Positions 43,335-55,796 of a DNA stretch of 64,000 bases are shown here, in pieces. The position numbers and the translations under genes are program-made. Origin of the DNA: Akanthomyces muscarius. Taxonomy: Eukaryota > Ascomycota > Sordariomycetes > Hypocreales > Cordycipitaceae. The notes under the pieces are model-generated. The model made no database searches. It saw only the letters and a list, made by a program, of their open reading frames with translations, and had not been told where the DNA came from. The stretch spans positions 5,270,001 through 5,334,000 of the forward strand of contig NC_079242.1 of NCBI RefSeq assembly GCF_028009165.1. Direction: 5' to 3'. Positions within the stretch are counted from its first letter, which is position 1. Each line of letters starts with the position of its first letter.

Positions 43335-43883
43335 TCAATTCTCCCACAAAAGTGGCTTGCCGCCAAGCGTCTCGTTAAAAACCAGCATATAGCCATTTTT
43401 GCCCAGCTCTACGCCCTCCTTGCGTAGAATGTTATACGCTGTCACTAGGTGAAAGAAGAGGTACGACATATTAAACGACGTAACGTAAGTGTGAAGCGGC
43501 ACCTCCGCCTCCCCGTCGTCCAAGGGCAACGTCAGGGTACCCGTGGCGATACTGGTGTTAACTGTGTCCTGGTCCGCGTTTTTGAGGAGCGCCTGCGCGG
43601 CGTGCAGACGTCCGCGCACGGTAGCGTAGGATGGTAGCGCGTCGTGGTAACCCCAGCCTTGAGGCGATATGTCGCAGACACGTGAGACGAGTTTGTCGAT
43701 ACAAGTAGCGATGATGCCACATTGACCGCTGAAGGGAATCATAGTTTCGTGGGTGCGTGCAGTGAGAAGGGTGGTAGCATTGGGGGAAGACTCGGCGACG
43801 GTGAGCAGAGAGAGGGTGGTGGCGACGATGTCGAAGGCTGGCACGAAAAACGCATTGTAGCCGTTAAACTGGGAGTGGGCCAT
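43335..43883 (-). CDS. DUF1993 protein (DinB-like fold)
   Basis: A single exon encodes 182 residues. The opening FNGYNAFFVPAFDIVATTLS, the middle ATVRGRLHAAQALLKNAD and the later HTYVTSFNMSYLFFHLVTAYNILRKEGVELGK match the DUF1993 family of fungi and bacteria, which is related to DinB/YfiT four-helix metal-binding proteins. The His in FFHLVTAYNILR is at the position expected for that fold. The length is right for the family. The biological role is unknown. It is monocistronic and convergent with the gene at 42110. Confidence 0.85.
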   Translation of the reverse strand: MAHSQFNGYNAFFVPAFDIVATTLSLLTVAESSPNATTLLTARTHETMIPFSGQCGIIATCIDKLVSRVCDISPQGWGYHDALPSYATVRGRLHAAQALLKNADQDTVNTSIATGTLTLPLDDGEAEVPLHTYVTSFNMSYLFFHLVTAYNILRKEGVELGKNGYMLVFNETLGGKPLLWEN

Positions 43884-44459
43884 GTCTTGTAGAAGAGTTA
43901 TTAGCCGCTAAGAGGAAAAGATGGGTATGATTGGGTACAATTACTTGTGCTCTTGAAGAGGATCGCCTACTGGTAAGGGCCAGGTGTGTTGTGTCAGGCT
44001 TTCCTGGATATAAATAGAAAAAAGAGAAACTCCGCTTGATTGACGTTGGTCGCGTTCTTGCTAGTGCCAGTGCCTGCTTTTGCTGCTGTTGATTCAGTTC
44101 CATATGTAATAAGGACGAGAATAGTCACCGTCGTGAGTAGCTCTTATTGGCTCATTGTTGCCACGCTGTAGGTGCCTGCGAGGCTCAGCTGCCATCGAAG
44201 CCCTCCCCCACATTTTTTTTCCAGAGCAAACTTAACTTGTCAGGACTATTCATTGCGCTCAATAGCGGTTGTGCATTTCTTTCTGCGGAAAGAGATGAGC
44301 TAGGTGCGCTCCCCATAGTAAAGTGACTTACACGCAAGATCTCGCATTGCTGCTCCACTTCTCACCGCTTCCTGCACGCAACGTCACTGCAACTAAATTC
44401 TGCCGCGACCCTTTTTGAGAGCTGCTGCGTGCATCACTACCGTACCAGGCCACAACAAT
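43884..44459. promoter_or_regulatory. divergent promoter region
   Basis: This lies between the divergent DUF1993 and metaxin-like genes. No coding sequence is seen. Confidence 0.4.
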
Positions 44460-45453
44460 ATGGCAGCTGCCTCATCGCCAGGGCTGCTCTCTGCCCCTAC
44501 GGCAATACGCTCCCTCTTCAAGTCCTTCCCCCTCGCCGTGCACCCCGCCGAAGCGCTTCCCGCGCGCGTCGCCGACACCGACAGTACACTTCCGCGGCTC
44601 TACGTCTTTACGCACGAGCGCGATGCGGTACTCGGTCTGCCGAGCTACAATCCGTCGTGCTTAAAGTGGCAGGTATGCTATTTTGCCTTTGTTCAGATCT
44701 TGAGCAGTGATGAAGAAGGGACGGCGAATGCTAAATGGGTACAGACTATCCTGAAAATCGCAAACATCGACTTCCAACTCGTGCCCTCCTCCAATCACGC
44801 CTCGCCATCGGGCGCCCTCCCGTTCTTGATTCTCCCATCCAGCACACCTACCGCGGTACCTCTGACGGGTGAGAAGATTGCGCGCTTTGCTAAAGAGCAT
44901 GCCCCGAGCGTCAACCTTGACGATCCATCACCACGGATTGACGCGTACCAGGCGCTGATCGCCCATAGCGTCCGTCCCGCATGGGTACGAAGACGCCTTT
45001 CTTCTTCCAATTGATGCTTTCAAAAGCCGTGTACTAATTGCTGAATAGCTTCACGCATTATACGTGAACTCTGCCAACGATAGTCTTCTAACCGCCCTCT
45101 ACCTCCCTTCGTCAGCTCTACTCCGGCCGGCGCAGCGCCACAATTTAAGGACAGCCGCTGCGACGGAAATTTTAAAGACAACACGGCGCACAACAGGCGG
45201 CATGAATGTAGAGAAAATCTATCACGAGGCAGAAGAGGCGTTCGCGGCGCTAGCGGCCCTGCTCGGCGAGGCAGAGTGGTTCTTAGACGGAGAGACACCG
45301 GGCGTGCTGGACGCGGAATTGTTTGCATACACGCAACTGCTTGCGGGTAGGCAGTTGGCGTGGGGGGATAAAGAGCTTGTGAAGAGGTTGGGAAAATTTG
45401 AAAACCTAGTTCGCCATACGCAGAGGTTGTATCAGCGCTGCTGGGGGGACTGA
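44460..45453 (+). CDS. metaxin-like SAM/TOB complex subunit, Sam35/Tob38 type
   Basis: Three exons (44460-44672, 44745-44984, 45049-45453) give 285 residues. Joining them restores SYNPSCLKWQTILKIANIDF, the conserved N-terminal thioredoxin-like part of metaxins, then SSNHASPSGALPFLILP with its buried cis-proline region. The C-terminal part (EEAFAALAALLGEAEWFLDG, PGVLDAELFAYTQLL) is the GST-like helical domain. There is no signal peptide. Such proteins sit on the cytosolic face of the mitochondrial outer membrane and help insert beta-barrel proteins. Sam35/Tob38 is my preferred subunit over Sam37/Tob37 because of the short length and the N-terminal motif, but the distinction is not certain. Confidence 0.78.
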
Positions 45454-45831
45454 ACTGGATGCCGACACGTGAATTGTCTTGTACATTACAAACTTTTATA
45501 ACATAAATACATCGAGCAACATCACGATACAGCTATACAATCAACCAATTTTGGACCCGCGCGCTACACAGAAACTCTAACAGCGTCTGTAGATGGTTGA
45601 TTTGGGTGCATAATAAAATATAGCACCGACCGGCCGATGATTTCATAATGATAGCCCAAAAAAATACTGCACAAAAGGTGCCTCCGAAGCCTATACGCTG
45701 CCTGAGAACGTCATTTCGCAAGCCAGTCAAAATACCCAAACACCAAACTCCATGTCATGTCATCCGTGTGCCGCCAGCGTCGCGGGCCCTTCTGTCAGTG
45801 AGAGGTCCAGAACGTCTTGCCAGCTTGTCAC
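45454..45831. other. convergent intergenic region
   Basis: This lies between the 3' ends of the metaxin-like and Gid1 genes. No gene is seen. Codons near 45640-45830 look random. Confidence 0.45.
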
Positions 45832-48072
45832 CTAAGCATCGTGCTCAGCCCGGATTTCGTTTATTATGTCCCCGACCGAGGTGAAGGCCCCATCGCCGCC
45901 ATCCTGTCTCAAGTCTTCCAAGAGTACACTTGTCTGCGCGTACAGCTTTTCCAGCGCCGCCCGTGACGACTTGCCGAGGGAAGCTGCAATTTGTTAGTAA
46001 ACGAACGAGCTCCACGCCAAGCATGCTTACATAAAATGGCGGAGTTGAGCTCTTCTGCCACGATGACTCGGCCCTTCCGGGCCAATAAATGGCTGACTTG
46101 TGGTTCCTTCAAGGGGTTGCGATACGCAATCAAGGACCATATCTCGTCCAGAGCCTTGCCCACTTCCTTGCGCGAGTCGTCTGCGTATTCTGCCTGCAGA
46201 GCTTGGCCGTACTCTAGCATGTCTCTCTCCAAGTCCAGCACCTCACTCTCGTTTTGTGCCACTGGTGCGTCGTCCCATTCGTCTTCGTCTCCGTTGGCGT
46301 CAATATCCATATCCTGAGTGTTGCCGTTTTCCCCAGTCTCCGCAGCCATGTTGAGCTGGGCCGCCTTACGGACCATCTCAATAAACTTGCGACAGCGAAG
46401 CTTAAAGTATACCGGCTCGTGTTCTTGCAGGACATGCGGGTAGTACACGTTGGTAAACTTCAGAGCTCTATCGACATCGCCTTCTAGGATGGCTCGCCGG
46501 ATGCCTGTATTTGTTAGCTTAATCAGATAGGATAAGCCGCAGTACGCACGCTGTCGGTTGTTGGCATCTTCATCGTCGCGAATATTTAGGCTGCTGGATT
46601 TAGGCCCCGTGTTCGAGCTCAAGGCTTCATTCTGCAGCTTCAGATCTTCGGCGAATGCGCGCGCTGTCTCTACGTAGCCGTCGTGTTGGAGGAATTGCAT
46701 GACGAGAGCCTGAATGAAGTCCGTTTCGCCGAGGCCGGGTTCGAGCTTTGATGTGTCGGTCGATTCGATCTCTTTTTGAATATTTTCTCGTTGTTCCTAA
46801 CCGGTCAGCGAGCCTTCATCCAGCCCCCCACACAAAACTTACCCTCATAAGGTCGTCGATATTGTATACAAAGGGTGTTTGGCCAAAGTTGACCAGCACA
46901 TGCTCGCCGGCCTTCTTCATGCTCACAGTAGGAAATAATCTTCCCTTTGCCACATCTTGGAAAGCCACACCTGCTATTGTTAGCTGCGTCCACCACATCG
47001 GCGACAAGACATACCTAGTTTGACGCCATTCTTTGTATAAAAGGCCGTTCGATCACGGAAGTTGACGCCGCAGCCAACAACATCGCCGACAGAAAAGGTT
47101 GGCCCAAAGGGTCGCCCAATATTCTGCCCAGAAAAGCATCGGCCATCGTCGGCGTGGTAGCCCCACGATTCGGGTTCCCAGCCGACAGGTCTGGCCGTGG
47201 ACGCTGCCCTGCTGGAAAAGCCAATTGCAATCAAAGTCCTATACCGACTTAGCATGGTGTGCTCTCAAAAAGCGCAAAGGCTGTATGACGTACTCATCGC
47301 GCCGGCCAGACAGAATCTGAACTTCAAAGTAGTATATACCACACTGCAGTGGCATGTGGTAGTCGGCTCGAATGCCACAGGCTTCGTGGTCTCGATCAAG
47401 GTGACCCTTGATTTCCACGTACTTGACCCCGAGCCCGTCAGTGTGGAGGTCGAGGCCGCCGCTCATGTCGCTCTTGTTCCATCGCGTAGGCAGCGGGGAG
47501 AGGCCGTCCCTGTCCTCGGACAAAGCACCACGCTCGACAACAGTATGGGAGAGGCCGCGGTGGGAGCCTGTAGGCAGCAGATCGGAGGAGAAGCCGTTGC
47601 TGGAGGACATGGTGCCATTTCGCTTTTGCTCCCGTCTTGAGTGTGCGCGTGATCTATGTGCCTCTTGAAGCTTGTGCATATACGTCGACGACTGCAAGTA
47701 CGAGGGAATGAAGAAGCGTTGTTCCTCGCCATCGTCGGAGACGTCGTCGGGATCGCCATTGGTGAAGAGGTCAAAGGCTCTGGAAAAGGATGGCAGATTG
47801 GTGCTGGAGCGCCACATGGCAGAACTGTTGGCGGCACCCGAGTCGTCCATGGCGGGAGTCGGTTGCCCAGATGAGCAGATGAGCAAAGCGGTCGGGTCGA
47901 TGGTCAGGTCGCCGTTGCCGTCAAGGATAGAGAGGCGGGATGGGTGGGTGTAAAAGTTATAGCCGTGGGCTCTACGGTCGACGGCAGCGTCTTCGTCTCG
48001 GGAGGCTGGGCGAGTCGATGGCACCAGGCTTGGATCTGCACCAGATGAGTGATGCTGACCAGAACCGGACAT
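45832..48072 (-). CDS. GID1: GID E3 ligase scaffold subunit Gid1/Vid30 (SPRY-LisH-CTLH)
   Basis: Six exons (48072-47294, 47238-47015, 46970-46843, 46796-46550, 46504-46031, 45983-45832) give 667 residues with consistent phases. The N-terminal 200 residues are disordered. The SPRY domain (about 200-375) shows [24 protein letters not shown], split by the first intron, and [14 protein letters not shown] and [18 protein letters not shown]. The LisH motif lies near 400 ([18 protein letters not shown]). CTLH follows at about 460-510 ([18 protein letters not shown]), then an acidic insert ([17 protein letters not shown]) and the CRA-like end. This is the RanBPM-family scaffold of the GID/CTLH ligase, whose SPRY region contacts substrate receptors such as Gid4 and which targets gluconeogenic enzymes in yeast. 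The ATG at 48072 is the first in frame. Confidence 0.92.
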
Positions 48073-49843
48073 GGGAGGGTAAAATGCAATACTGGGGTGA
48101 CAGCGGTGGGGCAAGCACCTTGGCAGCGCGGTTGCGCGTCGTGATTTCGATGTAGGTGTAACAGCTAGGTAGGCAGCTGGAGGAGGGAGGGTATGGTGGT
48201 GCCACAGGTGGTATTAAGCAACTGGGCCTTTCGGGTCGCGGTGAATCGGCGGCGGGGGATGACGCAGCAAAGGTTTGCAGCGAAGAGATGCGGCTGGAAG
48301 AAAGACAGCCTTCGGCTGGTGATGGGAATATAGAGGGAGAATGGACGAGTCGAAAGCCGCGATGAGGTGTGGCGGCCGGTGATGTACGGCTCGTGGCGGA
48401 GAGAGAGCGGGACAGTCGAGGTTGGAGCTGCGTCGACTGGGGCCTGTGGTCTGTGGTGTGGTCGAAGAGCGATTGGCTGGAGTAGCACTGTCGCTTCCTG
48501 GTCGGGCCGGGTCTGATCTGGTACTTGGTGCTGGGACGCGCTGGACGCACCTTGCATGTACCCCAGCGGCACTGTATCTCGGAAAAGCCCCAGCGCCGAT
48601 GGCGAGCAGATTGGCTGTTTAGCCGGATCCGTGCAGCAACCCGAGCACATCATCTGAACAAGAATAAGAGCAACCCGACACCCCCCTGGGCAGACTGACA
48701 AGCACAATCATTTTTTTTGTGTATATTCATGACCATCATTGGGCTCCAGGAGCGGTCTGCATTGCAAAGACTGCCGTCAGATGCAGAACACCCATTACCT
48801 TGCAAAGTACCCAGGTACCTTATCGGGCGGTGGTCGTACTGATGGCAGCGGTCACTGGTCACTTGGACACCTGCCACAGCAGAGGTCCGGCCCAGCACAG
48901 CGCCCAGTCAGCCACTGGCCCTTCGCATGCGATGCAGGGGATTCACCTCCGCGTCTTCGCGGCTACCTCACAGCCTGCCTTAGGTACAGCACTCTACCGC
49001 TACATCGTCCACTATAAGTCCGGAGTTGAGGCAATCGACCCTGAATCCCGTGCCGCATCGCCTAAGCCTTATGAATTATTACATGCATCGCCATGGCCTT
49101 CACCCGTTTCTGCCTCTCGCGATGCGTAGTCTATCCACTTGCTCTACCTTTTTTTGTTAGTCGCTGCAACCTGCGACAGACGTGAGGTCCTCAGCTACCT
49201 GACGACTGAGTCGTCTGTTAACAATTAGTAAGCAAGGGGTCCTGCTAAGCAGCTTCTCAGTACAGAGTATCGGATGCAACAAGTCTGAGCTCCCACGACA
49301 TCAATAATGGGGTTGAAAGCTGTCCAGTTCGTATCAAACAATAGGAAAATTACTTTCATCGCACGATCTGCCTTGACCGATAGTGCTGCGATGATCGTAT
49401 GTTTGCGGGAGCACACACACGAGTACCAAGTGCACGAACAGCCAGCTAGCAGATCCGCCCACCTGTCACCTTGCCGGATTTTTCAAATCCAGTCCGAAGA
49501 GCAGCATGGGAATACAAATCGCAGCAGACTTTTTGCTCAGATTATGCCAATAGTTTCTGCCCATCCAACATTATCTAATTTCAAAAGCATGGCTCGCTGT
49601 CCTATATTTACACTTCTATACACACGATTAAAACACGCCAAAACGCCCTCGCAGCAAAGCGCTGCGTTTCTCCAATCCAACCCATGCAATCAAGATGCAC
49701 CACCCGTACCAAAGTCGAGTCTCGAAATAGTATCGTCGCAAGACATATTAATGCAGCCGCATATAATAGACTTGATTTCAGAATGGTTTGGCAATGCAGT
49801 AGAACGGTCCCATGTCGCCAGTGACAGAAACATCCCGGTGCCA
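48073..49843. other. intergenic region upstream of GID1
   Basis: 48073-48700 is CT-rich on the minus strand and is likely the GID1 5' leader and promoter. The rest is non-coding. A plus-strand frame at 49307-49849 has random-looking composition, overlaps the 3' end of the IES4 gene and is not called. Confidence 0.45.
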
Positions 49844-50700
49844 CTATGAGGCTGCGGCAACAGGTGCAGGCGCAGGTGACGAGGCGTTGACGCTGGGCAG
49901 GCTTTGCATTTCCACGTCGCCGCCGATATTGCTAGGCGCAGTGCTGTTGTTCTCCTGACCATTTTCTTTGTTCTCCTTGTTGCTGCTGTCGGCAGAGTCG
50001 GCCGGCGTGACCTCAGAGTCGCCCTCAGCACCATTGGCCTTGGGCGGCGCGGTCCAGCGATTTATCTCCCAAACGACACCCGTGAAGCTTTTCAGTGTAA
50101 AGTTGCCCTTTGCCCACTTACGGCACGGCTTTCCGGATCTGTCGAGGGCGCGAAGGCCGGCGTTAATGGCGCCTTGGTTCGCCTTAGGACCGAGTTTGTG
50201 AGCGGCAGCGTTGGCGCGAACGGCGGCATGATCAATAGTACCGTCCTCCCTGGTCAAGATTAGCGATTGTCGATGCGAAGGATCATGGGGAAAGGGTAGA
50301 ACGCGTACAGACGCGGCTTCTTCTTGGGGCCTGGCTTGCCGCGGATCTTGGGCTGGCCGTCGGCCGTTGCAGCGGCGCCTCGCTTCACGCCCTTTTTTCT
50401 TCCGTCGGTGGGAGGTCCCATAATGGATGGTGCAGGCGTGCCGTCGCCGGCGGGTGTAACAGCATTCGAGTCGGATGCGGTCTCACCACTGCCATTGGGT
50501 GCAGGGACTGGCGTAGATGGCGACTCCTTGACCTCGCTCGAGTCCTTCTGGTCGCTGGCGGCGGCGGGAGACTCTGGTTTGATCGCGTCGTCGCCGATGG
50601 CCTCGCGTAGGATGGAGGATGGGACAGAGAGGGTGACGACGAGGGATGGCTTGCCTCCAGACTTGCGTCGGCCGTCGGATGTCTTGGTTGGTGGAGCCAT
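49844..50700 (-). CDS. IES4: INO80 chromatin-remodelling complex subunit Ies4
   Basis: Two exons, 50700-50309 and 50249-49844, give 265 residues. The intron is 59 bases (GTACGC...CCAG). The N-terminal part has SLVVTLSVPSSILREAI, followed by a Ser/Pro-rich stretch and the basic element KIRGKPGPKKKPRL. The second exon carries LGPKANQGAINAGLRALDRS and CRKWAKGNFTLKSFTGVVWE, which are the signature of the fungal Ies4/DUF1711 family. Ies4 is a small fungal-specific subunit of the nuclear INO80 remodeller, and in yeast it is phosphorylated by the checkpoint kinases. The C-terminus is low-complexity Asn/Ser/Ala. Confidence 0.88.
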
Positions 50701-52054
50701 GGGAGAGAAATTGGCGGAAAGTCGTGCGTCTCTAGACGGATTAAATACGCGGTGGAAGCGAACTGTGCCAGCGCGAAAAGAGCGAGCGTGTCGGTCGATG
50801 ACGATGGGCGAGGGCGGGTGTTGATGAAGCCAGGTGTTGGTGGATCAAATTTCGCACACGGCGTTGCTCTGGTAGCCTGTTGGTGGTGAGGTCTGTCAGG
50901 TAGGCAGTGTGGTGCGGTGCCGACCTGGGCCAGGGGCGTATTACGTGGAGTAGAGGATTTAGCTGGCGGGCGGTTGGCGATGGTGGTGATGTGGTGCGGA
51001 GGATGACCAGCAAAGAAGGGAAAGTGGTGATGATGGGAGGGGGCAAAAGGGTTCGGGGCGACGAGGGTTTTTCATTCTGGGGCTCGTCTGCTTGGTAGCA
51101 TTTTTTTGGTGCCGTGGTCTGGTCTCATGCTGGCGGTTTGGGTCAGAGGCGGCGCACAATAAAATGGGCAAAAGGTTCTTGTTGCCTCCGCCTGGCAGAC
51201 CCAGGCGGAGGCAGACGTGACGCTCGCTCACCAAAGAAAGATTTCGGTGGAGCCTCGCCCTTTCTAGAGGACGGACCAAAGGGGACTAGTGACGGTTTGG
51301 CATGCACTTGAAGGGGCCACGGGTAGCTGCGTAAAGTACTCAGTACGAGGGATGTGAGGTCAGCTACATTAATATTGCGTCTTGCGAACGCGGTAAGTAA
51401 AGTATCTTAGGCACTCTATCCAGTACCGACTACTCGCGCCTCGTCCCACGGCCAATCCCCTCGTCTCCTCGGCGGCCACTTCTCTGCCTCCGAAACGAAT
51501 CTATCCTGAGTTATCCCTCGCCACGCTGGCCACCTGCTGAACTGTTCTCTCCCACTTGCGCGAAATATCACGACAGCATGGAACGATAGCGTCACGTAGC
51601 CGTTTGCCAATTTTTCCTGCCACATTTCTCCATCGCAAACCACGCATGTCTGTGCCTATGTGCCGGGGCAACTGGGTTCCCACGCACCACATTATTTTCT
51701 GTCCACGCGCATCAAACAAGCAAACAGCCCGCCTCGAATTACGAGCTCATACCCTTCTTCTGACCCTATGACCAGAAGCCTTCAATTCCAGACCTAGTCA
51801 TATTCTCGTTTCGCTGTCGACCGACCTATAGCAAGTAGCAAACCAGCCATTGCGCGCTCGCCTACCCTACACTATCCGCGAGCATCTCCTAGAGCCTATC
51901 AGGGCCCTGGTCCTAACTGCGCGCTGCTATTTCATCTTTTCTCACGTCTAGTCTCCAAGCGCTTCTTAAAAAAACACATTGAATGGTAACCTGTGTTGAA
52001 AATGCTGATCAGGCTACCTCATCTAAATTAAGCTTCCCCTGACCGTTGTCGACG
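50701..52054. other. intergenic region
   Basis: 50701-51300 is the likely IES4 promoter and leader. The rest is the 3' flank of the P-type ATPase gene. No gene is supported. Short frames at 51416-51770 and around 50741-51280 are motif-free. Confidence 0.45.
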
Positions 52055-55000
52055 TTACCACGCGGCCCTGGCCATCAAGCCGTTCGGGTATTTGCGTACA
52101 AAAAAACGTCTTGCCTCATCAATCAAAATAATGTAAATACCAAAAGCAAATGGCAAGAACCAGTATTCGACAGGCACTGGTGCTGTGATAATCACGCGCT
52201 GAATCGCTGGTGGGTAGCACCAGAGGAACGCCATGCTAAGCGCGAAGAGAATCGCGGGAAACAAGTACAGGTTTTGCGTAGCCTTGTCAAACACCGGCGG
52301 ATGTTGGAAAATGCTCAACCGGCGGCACCGAACTGCCATCAGGTTGAACCACTGCATCACCACCAAGTTGACAAAGTAGATGGACGACGCCTCCGTCAAC
52401 CGAGCGTTGTAGTAGTCCTCGGTCACGTATGACGGGACTTTGCCGAAGGAAAACCATAGGTCTTTGAATGCGATGCCCTTGCGCTCTAAGTACCAGTATG
52501 ACATCGCGAACGAGGCTAACGTCTCAGTCATGCCAATAATGCCGTATGCCTGGAAGATGAGTTGCCAATTGACCAAGCGGTCTTTCTTGACGTTTCGCGG
52601 GCGACGGTGCAACACGTCAGCCTCGGGCTTTTCGTAAGACAGGACGGTGGCGGCCACACAATCAGTGAAGCAACTGGTTTTGTTAGCCAAATACTGCCAT
52701 ATAGTGAGTTGCTGAGACCATACCAAATGATGATCATGAGGAAAGAAGACAGAATCTGTGGAAGGCCAAAGGCAACGTTGGTTATGACAGGCCAGAACTC
52801 AGAGAACGATCCAGCAGGCAGAAGATACGCAATGACCTGCATTTGTTAGTCAACCGACATCTAGAATCCAGAGTTAGAACATTATACCTTTTTCAAGTTA
52901 TCAAATACGACACGGCCGTACTGCACAGCAATCACGATCGACGAGAACGAGTCCAGCAGGATCATGTCGGCCGCCTCCATCGCAATATCCGAACCACTAC
53001 CGAGGGCGATGCCGACATCAGCGGCCTTGAGTGATGGCGCGTCGTTCACGCCATCACCAGTCATGGCGACGACATTGTCTTTTTGGAACTCGCGCACGAT
53101 GCGCAGCTTCTGCTCTGGCGTCGTGCGCGCGAAGACAATCTCCTCATACTCGGTGAGCGTTTTCCACTGGTAGTCGTTGAGCAGTGTAAGCTCGCTGCCG
53201 CTGATTACAAGGGCGCCGCGCGAGCCGCTGCTACTGCGCTTTTCTTCAGAATCGGTCGAGTCGGGGGACGGCTGGGGGTTGCGTTCCAGGTAGCTGGCGC
53301 CGTCGACGTGCACGCAAGTGACGATACCAGCGTCGCGGGCGATGGCCAGCGCCGTCAGACTGAAGTCACCTGTAACCTAGAGGAGTGGTCCGTTTAGTTT
53401 ATGTAGGCTGAGAATTGACCGGATGGATAGCTCACCATGGCGATTCTAATACCGGCACCGCGAAGAGTAGACACGACATTGCGAATCTCGGGTCGGAGAG
53501 GATCGACAATGGCGACGAGGCCGACCAAGGTTAGACTACACTTAGCAAGCTCGAGCATTTCCTCCTCATAAGCACCATCCTCAACAGCATTCTTGATCGA
53601 GTTGCTGGGAACAATCTTGCGCGCGAGGAGCAGACAGCGCTTACCCTGCGACGAGTACACTTGCTTAAGGTGTTCAAACGTGGCAAGGGCGTTTTTGTCT
53701 AGTGAAGCAACACTGCCATCCGGGGTGAGGTACTCAGAGCAGCGACTAATGAGCACATCGGGAGCGCCCTTGATCGTGAGAAGAATATCATTGTCTCCAA
53801 ATTGAGAAGCACTGGAGGTGTGCATGGTATGCCCGAGAGCCTCCTTGCGACTGCAGGTAAATGTGCGAATCATAAACTTATTCTTACTGTTGAAAGCAAG
53901 ATCAAACACCTTTTGCCAGCATCCTCTGAAATAACCAACATTCCCATCTGAGATGGACTCAGAGAATCGCAGAATGGCGGTGTCTGTAGCGTCACCAAAT
54001 ACGTTGCGCTGGGCCAGGGGGATGTCTGTCTGCGAGGCGTCCAGCTCCGCGGCGTTGCAGAGAGCAGCGAGGGCACCAAGCTGTTCAAAGGCAGATTGAC
54101 GCGGAGAGTCGCTCCCCTTTTCGTTGCTGCCTAGATTAATCTGAAGCTCTTCCACACTGACATTGCTGCTGCCAATGGCGCAGTCGGTAAGAGACATCTT
54201 ACCCTGCGTTAGCGTGCCCGTCTTGTCTGAGCAAATGACGGAAACGGATCCGAGCGTCTCGACAGTCTTGAGGGACTTGCAAAGGACGTTATTCTTTTTC
54301 ATCAGATTGGCAGTGATGGTGAGGCCAGCGGTGATGGCAATGGGGAGGCCCTCGGGGATAAAAGCAACGGCAACACTGACGCAGCTGACGATGAGGGCGC
54401 TGACGGAAATGAAGCCCGGGTGGTCCTTGCGAAGCCATGCGCTCCAGAGAATAAGGACCAAGGTAATCATGGCCAGCATGATGCCGCAGATAAAGAGCAC
54501 GAAGTACAGCACTTCTCTTTCCAGCGTCGTCATCTTTGTCTTGGGTTCGTTGGTCAAGGTGGCGATGCGACCAAAGACAGTCTTGTCACCAGTCGCGACC
54601 ACAATGCCGGTACTAGTACCAATGATGCAGTGCGTCCCCTGAAGGCCAATGTTGTGCGTCTCCAAGTAATTTTCATCGGTAGAATTGACGGTGCCCGGTA
54701 CAGGGCGCGATTCACCCGTCAAGACAGAGCGATCAAACTTGGCATCGGACGAGGCTTGGATGAAGCGCATATCAGCTGGGAGTTTGTTGCCAGCCTTAAT
54801 GAGGACAACATCACCAGGCACTAGCTCCTCAGCTGGCACATGGACGAAATTCCCGTCGCGCATCACCTGCGACTGCTCAGGCAGCATATCCTTGATGGAT
54901 GCCATGACACGGGACGTGGACCAGTCCTGGAACATATTGAAGCTAGCTTGGAGGAAGAAGACGGCCAGAAGAACAATTGCGAGTGCAAGATTGGCGAGCG

Positions 55001-55638
55001 CTGGGTTCGGCTCGCCGAGGGGCTTCCAAGAGACGAAGACGAGGATGCTACCAACGAGCAGGATGCCACCGAAGCCCTTGAAGAAGTACCCAAGGACGGT
55101 GAGTGTCCGATTCGTTTTCGGCGGGGAGGGAGCGTTCCGACCGTATTCAAGCTGGCGACGCTTGACCTGGTCCTCCGACAGGCCATCCAGGGGAGAGCTG
55201 GTGAGGCGCGAGGAGACTTCATCGGCGGCAATGGTGTGCCATTCCAAGTCACCAAGGTCTAGTATGTGTAAGCTATAGGTCCAAACAGCGTGTGCAATAT
55301 TGGTGTTCGTGTCTACCTTTGGCAGTGGCATCGGCCGCGCGAATAGCTTCTGCACGCTCCTTGCCTCTTGACTCTTCAATGCCGAACGAGCTTTTGGGGG
55401 GAGTCAGATAGCTTCTAAAGTAAACAGAGAACGGCTTCACCTACACAGTGCGGTAGTGAATAGGAAGAGTCACGGCCGGATCGACCTGGGCTCGTGAAAT
55501 GCTGCGAATGGCCATTGAGTCGGTGGAATTGGCGCGGCTCAGGCGAGGGCGAGAGCGCGTCCGCTGATGACCTTGCTCCTCGTCATGCCAGCGGATGCGT
55601 TCTGCGCCGACGGCTTCTACAGGCTTATTGGAAGCCAT
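52055..55638 (-). CDS. type IIC (Na+/K+-ATPase alpha-like) P-type ATPase
   Basis: Six exons (55638-55445, 55390-55317, 55258-53436, 53376-52888, 52836-52724, 52673-52055) give about 1103 residues with consistent phases. The Ser/Arg-rich N-terminus is followed by the cation-ATPase N domain (DLEWHTIAADEVSSRLT). SVLTGESRPVPG is the actuator TGES. M4 reads VAFIPEGLPIAIT. The phosphorylated Asp is near residue 434 in CSDKTGTLTQGKMSL, and TGDGVNDAPSLKAADVGIA is the hinge motif. MIIICCFTDCVAATVLSYEKPEAD and the end FLPFAFGIYIILIDEARRFF resemble Na/K- and H/K-ATPase alpha chains rather than ENA or SERCA pumps. Fungal IIC pumps exist in filamentous ascomycetes, often without an obvious beta subunit. 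Transport of Na+ or K+ at a membrane is expected, but the ion is not proven. About ten membrane segments are visible. Confidence 0.9.
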
Positions 55639-55691
55639 GAAACGTCAGCTGGGAGGAATAAAGACAGAGAAAAGTGTACCGAAGAGGAAAA

Positions 55692-55796
55692 ATGGAACGA
55701 AGAGGACAAATGGAACGAAGAGGACAAATGGAACGAAGAGGACAAATGGAACGAAGAGGACAAATGGAACGAAGAGGACAAATGGAACGAAGAGGG
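55692..55796. repeat. 18-bp minisatellite, six copies
   Basis: TGGAACGAAGAGGACAAA repeats six times with starts at 55693, 55711, 55729, 55747, 55765 and 55783. The copies are nearly identical; only the last differs at its end. It begins 54 bases upstream of the ATPase start codon, so it is in the 5' leader or core promoter. Confidence 0.9.

Noticed and set aside
49307..49849. A 180-residue plus-strand frame overlapping the IES4 3' end
   Set aside because: The composition is random-looking, it has no motif or signal, and it runs into the end of a well-supported gene on the other strand.
54163..55278. Long plus-strand frames across the ATPase
   Set aside because: They are antisense shadows of the P-type ATPase exons.
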